In this document: piece by piece, positions 58,112 through 64,000 of the stretch
Position numbering within the stretch: the stretch's first letter is position 1
Layout: every line of letters begins with the position of its first letter
From: Rhodanobacter denitrificans
Lineage (GTDB): Bacteria > Pseudomonadota > Gammaproteobacteria > Xanthomonadales > Rhodanobacteraceae
Direction: 5' to 3'
Assembly: GCA_003241385.1 (NCBI GenBank)
Contig: QFPO01000014.1
Location: 1 to 64,000, forward strand
DNA length: 64,000 nucleotides
Program-made: the position numbers and the translations under genes
Notes under the pieces: generated by a model
Seen by the model: only the letters and a program-made list of their open reading frames with translations
What the model was told of the DNA's origin: nothing
Database searches by the model: none

Positions 58112-59443
58112 TCAGTCCGGCACTGGCGCCGGTGCGAGCGAGGACACCAGCAATCGGTCGATGCGGCGGCGGTCCATGTCGACGACCTCGAAGCGCAGGC
58201 CGCCCCACTCGAAGTGGTCGCCGACCGACGGGATCCGGCCGAGCCGGTCGAGCACCAGGCCGCCGAGCGTGTGATAGCCCGAGCGCGGATCGGGCGGCGG
58301 CGTGCCCGTGAAGATCGTCTGCAGGCGTTCGATCTGCAGGCCGGCGTCGAGCAGCCAGGAGCCGTCCTCGCGGCGCACGGCCTCGTCCTCCTCGTCGCCC
58401 GAGGACGCCCACGGCAGGTCGCCGACGATCGCCTCGAGCAGGTCGCTCAGCGTGACCATGCCCTCCAGGCCGCCGTACTCGTCGACGATCAGCGCGATCG
58501 TCGTGCGGCGGCGCCGGAACGTCTCGATCAGCTGCATCGGCGAGATCGACTCGGGCACGAACACGGCCGGATGCACCAGAGTCTCGATGTCGAGATCGGC
58601 GCCGGTCAGCGCACCGCGCAGCACGTCCTTGGCGTGCAGCACGCCGATCACTTGGTCGAGGCCGTCACGGCAGACCGGCCAGGTCAGATACTGCGCGCCG
58701 GCGAGCTTGTCGCGATTGACCTCCGGCGGATCGTCGAGGTCCAGATAGGCGATGTCCGGCCGCGGCGTCATGATCGCGGTCACGCGCAGGTCGTCGAGCC
58801 GGAACACGTTGCCGACCATCGTCTGCTCGGCGTGCTCGAACACGCCGGCCTCGGTGCCCTCCTTGAGCATCGACTTGATCTCCTCCTCGGTCACCGGCGG
58901 CTCGTTGGAGTCGCGCGCGCCGAGCAGGCCGAGCAGGAACGTGCTCGACAGGCTGAACAGGCGCACCACCGGGTAGGTCAGCCGCGACAGCCAGTGCATC
59001 GGCGCGGCGATCAGCGAGGCGATCGTCTCCGGGTACTGCAGCGCGAAGCGCTTGGGCACCAGCTCGCCGAGCACGACCGACAGGTACGTGATGATCGCGA
59101 CCATCGCCACGGTCGCCAGCGCCTTGCTGTACGGCGCGATCAGCGGGTACTGGTCGAACACCATGATCAGCCGCTCGGCGATCGCGTTCTCGCCGAACGC
59201 GCCGCTCAGGATACCGATCGTCGTGATGCCGACCTGCACGGTCGACAGGAAGTTGCCGGGGTCCTGCGACAGCCTCAGCGCCATCCGCGCGCCGCCGCTG
59301 CCGGCGTCCGCCCGCTGCTGCAGCCGGGCCCGCCGCGAGGACACGATCGCGATCTCGGACATCGCGAACATGCCGTTGACGAGAATCAGGCCGAGCAGGA
59401 TCAGGAGTTCCACACAGGACGCCGGTAACGGAGGGACGGCCAT
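58112..59443 (-). CDS. CNNM/CorC-family membrane protein (HlyC/CorC)
   Basis: This 443-residue protein has an N-terminal DUF21 (CNNM) membrane domain (about 10-190) with four hydrophobic helices (LLILLGLILVNGMFAMSEIA first). A tandem CBS pair (about 205-330, MTPRPDIAYLDLDD, VPESISPMQLIETF) and a C-terminal CorC/HlyC domain (about 355-435) follow. Family members are linked to Mg2+/Co2+ transport. The ATG at 59443 is a best guess; no Shine-Dalgarno sequence is visible, and the frame continues upstream. It is divergent from lptD, less than 100 bases apart. Confidence 0.87.
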   Translation of the reverse strand: MAVPPLPASCVELLILLGLILVNGMFAMSEIAIVSSRRARLQQRADAGSGGARMALRLSQDPGNFLSTVQVGITTIGILSGAFGENAIAERLIMVFDQYPLIAPYSKALATVAMVAIITYLSVVLGELVPKRFALQYPETIASLIAAPMHWLSRLTYPVVRLFSLSSTFLLGLLGARDSNEPPVTEEEIKSMLKEGTEAGVFEHAEQTMVGNVFRLDDLRVTAIMTPRPDIAYLDLDDPPEVNRDKLAGAQYLTWPVCRDGLDQVIGVLHAKDVLRGALTGADLDIETLVHPAVFVPESISPMQLIETFRRRRTTIALIVDEYGGLEGMVTLSDLLEAIVGDLPWASSGDEEDEAVRREDGSWLLDAGLQIERLQTIFTGTPPPDPRSGYHTLGGLVLDRLGRIPSVGDHFEWGGLRFEVVDMDRRRIDRLLVSSLAPAPVPD

Positions 59444-59535
59444 CTTAGGGGGCGCGGGCCGGCCTTGTCGCGGCGCGACGGACGGTTTGCCGCGGCCGCG
59501 CGGATTGGGCAAGCTACGCCACTGCCCTTCTTTCC

Positions 59536-61851
59536 ATGAAGACGGTCTCCGTGCCGACTACCCGCTCAGTCCTGTTCCGCGCGCATCCGCTCGCGCTGGC
59601 CGTCGCTTTCGCCCTGCCCGCCGCCGCCCAGCCGCCCGACGCGGCGCCCGATGCGGTGCCCTCGGCGATCTCGGCCGCGACCCCGTCCTGCCCGATCGGC
59701 GCGATCAGCTGCGCGCCCCGCAAGGCCGACTGGTCGCTGTGCAAGCCGGGCGACCTGTTCGACTTCTACGTGCCGGACCTGCCGCGCGAAGGCGACCGCG
59801 ACGCCGCGCCGACCGACATCACCGCCCAGAACAGCCGCTCGACCGACGGCAACCGGTTCGAGCTGCAGGGCCAGGCGCGCGTGCAGCAGCACGACCAGCT
59901 GATCCGCGCCGATGCGTTCAGCTACGAGCGCGACAGCACCGCCTGGACCGCCGAAGGCCACGTCCGCTACCAGGACCGCAGCCTGCTGCTGTCGGCCGAC
60001 CGCGGCAGCGGCCGCACCGAACCGAGCCAGAGCACGCTCGAGAACGTGCGCTACCAGCTGATCGACGCACGCGGCAACGGCGTGGCCGCGACCGCGACGA
60101 TGCCGGACCAGACCCATGCGCATCTGACCGGGTCCACGTTCACGACCTGCGACCTCGACGCGCCGCAATGGCATTTCGCGGTGCGCGACCTGACGCTGGA
60201 CCAGGACGAGGGCGTCGGCCGCGGCCGCGACGTGACGTTCCACATCGGCGACGTGCCGGTGTTCTGGTTGCCTTACGCGCGTTTCCCGCTCGACGACCGC
60301 CGCGTATCGGGCTTCCTGTATCCGACGATCGGCTACAGCAACCAGCGCGGGTTCGACCTTACGCTGCCGTACTACCTCAACCTGGCGCCGAACTACGACG
60401 CCACGCTGTACCCGCGCCTGATGACGCACCGCGGCCTGATGCTCGGCGGCGAGTTCCGCTATCTGACGGCCGGCAGCAACGGCGAGCTCGACTTCACGTA
60501 TCTGCCCGACGACCGCGACGCCGATCGCGACCGCGGCCTGTTCCACTGGCGCAACGCGACCGTGTTCAACGCCAACTGGGGCGCCGCCATCGATCTCAAC
60601 CACGCCTCGGACGACCGCTACTTCGAGGACTTCGGGCGCAGCCTCAACATGGCCGCGACCAGCCTGCTGCCGTCCAGCGCCTACCTCAACGGCCGCGGCA
60701 CCTGGTGGAACGCCAGCTTCGGCGCCGACCGCTACCAGATCACCGATCCGGAGCTGCCCGGCATCGCCGAGCCGTACCGGCGCCTGCCGCGTGCGACGTT
60801 CGAGGGCGAGAAGGCGCTGTTCGGCGGCCTGGACTGGGGCGTCAAGTCCGAGTTCGTCGCGTTCAGCAAGGACGATGCGCTCGACGGCCAGCGTCTGGAC
60901 CTCTATCCGTACCTGGCCTATCCGATCGAGCGCGCCGGCTGGTTCGTGCGGCCGGAGATCGGCTATCGCTACACGACCTACGATCTGGATCGCAGCGACA
61001 ACGACACGCCCGACCGCGGCGTGCCGATCTACAGCCTCGACGCCGGCCTGGTCTTCGAGCGCGGCTTCACGCTCGGCGATCACGCCTGGACGCAGACGCT
61101 CGAGCCGCGCCTGTACTACCTGCGCGTGCCGTACCGCAACCAGGACGATATTCCGGTCTTCGATACGCAGATCGTGCCGTTCACGTTCGGCCAGATGTTC
61201 CGCACCAATTCGTTCGTCGGCGCCGACCGTCAGGCCGACGCGAACAATCTGACGCTGGCGCTGACCACGCGCGTGCTCGACGACGCGACCGGCGACGAGC
61301 GGCTGTCGGCCAGCATCGGCCAGATCCGCTACTTCGACGAGCAGCGCGTGCAGCTGCCCGGCGTCGCGCCGACCGACTGGAACGGCTCGGCCTACGTCGG
61401 CAACCTGACGCTGAGCCTCAATCCGCGCTGGCGCCTGACCGTCGACCAGCAATGGAATCCCAACAGCGACCGCACCGATCTGTCGGCGGTCGGCGTGCAG
61501 CACCGGTTCGGCGCCGAGGGCGTGCTGAACCTGTCCTACCGGTTCCGCCGCGGCTTCATCGAGCAGGCCGACGCCTCGGCGCTGATCCCGATCGGCACCA
61601 ACTGGCGCATCGTCGCGCGCAACAACTACTCGCTCAACGAGAGCAAGACGCTCGAGCGCTTCGTCGGCCTCGAACGCGACAGCTGCTGCACGGCCTGGCG
61701 CGTGATCGCGCGCGAATGGGTACGCAACGTCGAGGGCGAGCTCGACAAGGCGCTGTTCTTCGAGATCGAGTTCAAGGGCGTCGGCGCGTTCGGCCAGCGC
61801 AGCGAGGACTTCCTGACGCGCGCGGTGCGCGGCTACCAGTCGCGCTGGTAG
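59536..61851 (+). CDS. lptD: LPS assembly outer membrane protein LptD
   Basis: LptD inserts LPS into the outer leaflet of the outer membrane, with LptE. The 771-residue precursor has a signal peptide (about 1-31). An N-terminal OstA-like jelly-roll follows (about 95-230, FELQGQARVQQHDQLIRADA), then a large barrel. Cysteines at 52, 59 and 69 and the CC pair near the C terminus (RDSCCTAW) are the ones used for disulfides in the family. It begins just after the CNNM promoter region. Unlike in many gammaproteobacteria, surA and pdxA do not follow. Confidence 0.95.
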   Translation: MKTVSVPTTRSVLFRAHPLALAVAFALPAAAQPPDAAPDAVPSAISAATPSCPIGAISCAPRKADWSLCKPGDLFDFYVPDLPREGDRDAAPTDITAQNSRSTDGNRFELQGQARVQQHDQLIRADAFSYERDSTAWTAEGHVRYQDRSLLLSADRGSGRTEPSQSTLENVRYQLIDARGNGVAATATMPDQTHAHLTGSTFTTCDLDAPQWHFAVRDLTLDQDEGVGRGRDVTFHIGDVPVFWLPYARFPLDDRRVSGFLYPTIGYSNQRGFDLTLPYYLNLAPNYDATLYPRLMTHRGLMLGGEFRYLTAGSNGELDFTYLPDDRDADRDRGLFHWRNATVFNANWGAAIDLNHASDDRYFEDFGRSLNMAATSLLPSSAYLNGRGTWWNASFGADRYQITDPELPGIAEPYRRLPRATFEGEKALFGGLDWGVKSEFVAFSKDDALDGQRLDLYPYLAYPIERAGWFVRPEIGYRYTTYDLDRSDNDTPDRGVPIYSLDAGLVFERGFTLGDHAWTQTLEPRLYYLRVPYRNQDDIPVFDTQIVPFTFGQMFRTNSFVGADRQADANNLTLALTTRVLDDATGDERLSASIGQIRYFDEQRVQLPGVAPTDWNGSAYVGNLTLSLNPRWRLTVDQQWNPNSDRTDLSAVGVQHRFGAEGVLNLSYRFRRGFIEQADASALIPIGTNWRIVARNNYSLNESKTLERFVGLERDSCCTAWRVIAREWVRNVEGELDKALFFEIEFKGVGAFGQRSEDFLTRAVRGYQSRW

Positions 61852-61863
61852 TCCGCCGACGTC

Positions 61864-61886
61864 GCGGCCGTCCGCGCGACGGCCGC
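61864..61886 (+). terminator. Perfect 9-bp GC hairpin after lptD, no U tract
   Basis: GCGGCCGTC and GACGGCCGC pair perfectly around CGCGC, 12 bases after the lptD stop. Confidence 0.6.
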
Positions 61887-62195
61887 CTCGCGCTTTCGTT
61901 CTGCGGCGAGCCGCGACGAGCCCGAGTTCCAACGAGGGCCGTGCTGCCGCCGCTGCATTTCAAGTGCGGCAGCGGCGCAAGCGATGCGCGCAGGACACAC
62001 CGCCAGGCCGCCTTCCGCGAGGCATGCAGGACTTGCCCGCAGGCCGCGATCGCTCGGCCGACGACGCCGCGCGAGACACCGCGCTCCGCTGTTTCGTCGA
62101 TCGCTCGTGCCGACGCGCCGCGTCGGCTGCCGTGCGATCGTCGATGCCGGCAGCCCGCTCGCCATCACTCAAACTGCTCGCACTCGGATCGGGAC
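61887..62195. other. Non-coding stretch after lptD
   Basis: I see no gene in these bases. A further potential hairpin (GCTGCCGC at 61943, GCGGCAGC at 61966) lies inside. The rest is featureless GC-rich sequence. Confidence 0.5.
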
Positions 62196-62225
62196 CGCGC
62201 CCGCGCCATGATCGGCGCGGGCGCG
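62196..62225 (-). terminator. Perfect 12-bp GC hairpin after the phytase-like gene
   Basis: CGCGCCCGCGCC and GGCGCGGGCGCG pair perfectly around ATGATC, 9 bases after the stop of the phytase-like gene on the minus strand. No U tract is present. Confidence 0.6.
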
Positions 62226-62234
62226 TCGGCTCGC

Positions 62235-64000
62235 TCAGTAGGCGTCGAAGCCGTCGCGGAACAGCACCTCGGCCAGGCTGTACAGCGTGGTCGTGCCGCT
62301 GATCTCGTTGGCGACCGCGATCATCGCCTCGCCGGTCGGGCTGTCGGCTGCCGCGATGAAGACGATGCCTTCCGGACCGAGATCGCCGGCCGCGTCCGGC
62401 GCGGCGTCCAGGTCGACGACGACGTCGAAGTCGCGGTTGTTGACGTAGCCGGCGAACGTCGCCGCATACGGGTCGGTCACGTCGAGCACCGCGATGCCGC
62501 CGATCCGCTCCAGGCCGACGAACGCGTAGGTGCGGCCGTTCGGCAGCGTGCCGACCGCCAGCGCTTCGGGTTCCGGCCCCTTGTTGTCGCTGCGCGTGTC
62601 GAAGCTCTGGTTCTCCTCGTTGTCGGAGTTGAAGTGGGCCGGATGGCGCGCCGCGGTGACCTGCTCGAGGAGGTCGCCGGAGTCGAACACGAGATTGCCG
62701 TACTGATCCCAGATCGCCATCGAGCGGCTGCCGAGGATCTGCAGGCGATCGAAGTCGCCGTCGCCGTCGAGATCGCCGTCGATCGTCGAGGCATTGAGCC
62801 GGCCGAGCTGGCCGTTGGCCTGCAGCGCCGCCGCATCCGGGAACGCGGCCGGATCCAGATCGAGACCGGAGATGCGCGCGACCTCGCCGCGATCGTCGCC
62901 CTCGCCGGCACTCGCGTAGAACGTGCGGCCGCCGGCGCTGAACGCGGCGATCGAGTCGGCCATGTGCATGCCGTAGACCGGCCACTGACGGATCGCGATC
63001 GACGGGCCGTCGCGGTCGGAGGCATCCAGGCCCGAGGGCCGGTCGAAGCTGACCAGGCCGAGCTGGATCGGCGTGGGCTCGGCATCGAGCGGCACGCTGC
63101 CGTTCGGCGGCACCGGCAGCGGCTGCGGCGCGACGCCGAAATCGTTGTCGTTGATCAGCGCCAGACGGCCGTCCGGCAGCGCGGCCAGGCCCTCGAGCTT
63201 GTCGCCGAGGTGATAGCCGAGCGACGGCAGATTGGCGACCTTGAGCTTGGACACCGCGCGGATGCCGGCCGCGACCAGATCGTCCGGCGTATGCTGCTCG
63301 AGCGTCTTGCCGGGCAGCAGCGAGGGCGCGCCGGCCGCGCGCAGATTGGTCGCGCCGGTCAGCGTGAACTCGAACAGCATCTTCTTGCCGCTGCGCTCGA
63401 CCGAATCGTCGCGCTCGACGATCGCGAAGCGGCCGCCGCCGAGATAGGCCGCGTCGCCGATCTTGTCGGTGTTCTGCTCGCGGAAGTCGGCCTTGTCGAT
63501 CAGATAGACGTACTCGGCCACGGTCTCGCCGCTGGTCGGGTCGATGCCGAGCATGCGGATCACCTTGGACGCATTGCTGGCGGCCGTGTTCGGGTTCGCC
63601 AGCGGCGTCTGGATGAACGCATAGAGCACGCCGGCATCGGTATCGAGCGCCATGCCCTCGAAGCCGCGGTTCGGACGGCGCCTGACGTACTCGGGCGGCA
63701 GCGTCTCGCGGCCGTAGTGGCCGACCGGCTGGCCGCCGAGCGCGGCGGTGCCGGCCGGCACCAGGCGGTCGATCAGATGGCCGTTCGCGCCGACGTGATA
63801 GATCGCCGGGCGGTACTCGTCGACCATCCAGTAGCTGCCGTCCGGTGCGACGACGAGACCTTCGATGTCGGCGCCGAGCGGATCGAGCGGCAGCGGCTGG
63901 CCGTTCAGATCGACCGGTTCCTCGTCGACGCCGCTGCCGATGTTCGGCAGGCCGGTCATCGGCGTGACGCCGTCGGCCTGGAACAGCATCAGCTGCTCGC
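62235..64000 (-). CDS. Secreted phytase/esterase-like protein, 5' end outside window
   Basis: At least 587 residues are visible; the frame is open at the window edge, so the start and signal peptide are missing. The visible part begins like the esterase-like phytase family (IEGLVVAPDGSYWMVDEYRP, GFEGMALDTDAGVLYAFIQT, KLEGLAALPDGRLALINDND). It continues with a choice-of-anchor-I-like propeller (GPEPEALAVGTLPNGRTYAF, GLERIGGIAVLDVTDP) and a calcium-loop-like DGDLDGDGDFDRLQ. The protein ends AEVLFRDGFDAY, a tag shared with other secreted proteins in the window. Alkaline phosphatase-like activity is inferred only. Confidence 0.85.
   Translation of the reverse strand, partial: EQLMLFQADGVTPMTGLPNIGSGVDEEPVDLNGQPLPLDPLGADIEGLVVAPDGSYWMVDEYRPAIYHVGANGHLIDRLVPAGTAALGGQPVGHYGRETLPPEYVRRRPNRGFEGMALDTDAGVLYAFIQTPLANPNTAASNASKVIRMLGIDPTSGETVAEYVYLIDKADFREQNTDKIGDAAYLGGGRFAIVERDDSVERSGKKMLFEFTLTGATNLRAAGAPSLLPGKTLEQHTPDDLVAAGIRAVSKLKVANLPSLGYHLGDKLEGLAALPDGRLALINDNDFGVAPQPLPVPPNGSVPLDAEPTPIQLGLVSFDRPSGLDASDRDGPSIAIRQWPVYGMHMADSIAAFSAGGRTFYASAGEGDDRGEVARISGLDLDPAAFPDAAALQANGQLGRLNASTIDGDLDGDGDFDRLQILGSRSMAIWDQYGNLVFDSGDLLEQVTAARHPAHFNSDNEENQSFDTRSDNKGPEPEALAVGTLPNGRTYAFVGLERIGGIAVLDVTDPYAATFAGYVNNRDFDVVVDLDAAPDAAGDLGPEGIVFIAAADSPTGEAMIAVANEISGTTTLYSLAEVLFRDGFDAY

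Overview
The window is a stretch of very GC-rich chromosome (roughly 70% by eye) from a gammaproteobacterium, most likely a member of the Lysobacterales/Xanthomonadales (Rhodanobacteraceae- or Lysobacteraceae-like). The reasons are the fused aspartokinase-homoserine dehydrogenase ThrA in a thrLABC operon, the waaA / tolC-pcm arrangement, a PilZ-DUF1631 pair, a class III PHA synthase, and many secreted beta-rich proteins. I see no insertion sequence, prophage, CRISPR array or integrase. Almost everything reads as vertically inherited backbone.

Layout. 0.2-5.2 kb: threonine operon on the minus strand with a Thr-rich leader peptide. 5.4-9.1 kb: ubiE, then an OmpR-type two-component system divergent from a small CpxP/Spy-like periplasmic protein. 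9.1-11.8 kb: an Anbu (proteasome-like) protein, then folB, folK and a pteridine reductase. 12-16.8 kb: a membrane protein, an unknown helical protein, a MidA-type methyltransferase, an ElyC/YdcF-type protein and cca. 16.9-21.4 kb: phaC-phaE and an AcoR-type activator. 21.7-24.7 kb: dnaX-ybaB-recR-hinT. 24.9-30.4 kb: a large secreted metalloprotease, a lipoprotein sugar dehydrogenase and a flavoprotein. 30.7-35.1 kb: envelope genes (LpxL-type acyltransferase, waaA, tolC, pcm). 35.4-39.7 kb: a hypothetical protein, a TetR regulator, PilZ and DUF1631. 40-42.1 kb: btuB under a cobalamin riboswitch. 42.3-53.7 kb: an accessory-looking mix of secreted proteins, topoisomerase IB, an H1-like basic protein, hydrolase, DUF1993, beta-helix protein, DUF3297, an ASRT-family protein, an SDR, an Xre regulator, a macro-domain protein and a GST. 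53.9-54.3 kb: tRNA-Ala, tRNA-Glu and tRNA-Asp. 54.4-57.9 kb: a tightly overlapping operon ending in the 5-oxoprolinase genes pxpBCA. 58.1-61.9 kb: a CNNM/CorC transporter and lptD. 62.2 kb to the end: a secreted phytase-esterase-like protein, cut by the window edge.

How the genes work together. Several blocks are functional units: threonine synthesis with attenuation, folate/pterin metabolism, PHA storage, DNA repair and replication (dnaX-ybaB-recR), LPS assembly (LpxL, WaaA, LptD), and 5-oxoproline recycling. The best candidate for something not usually annotated is a seven-residue aromatic/acidic tag (approximately [IVL]F[AR][DS][GA]F[DE]). It appears at the extreme C terminus of three secreted proteins and at an internal domain boundary of a fourth. 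Other points of interest are the long perfect GC-rich palindromes without U tracts at many gene ends, -10-like boxes that sit almost on the start codon, and an Anbu gene without its usual partner genes.
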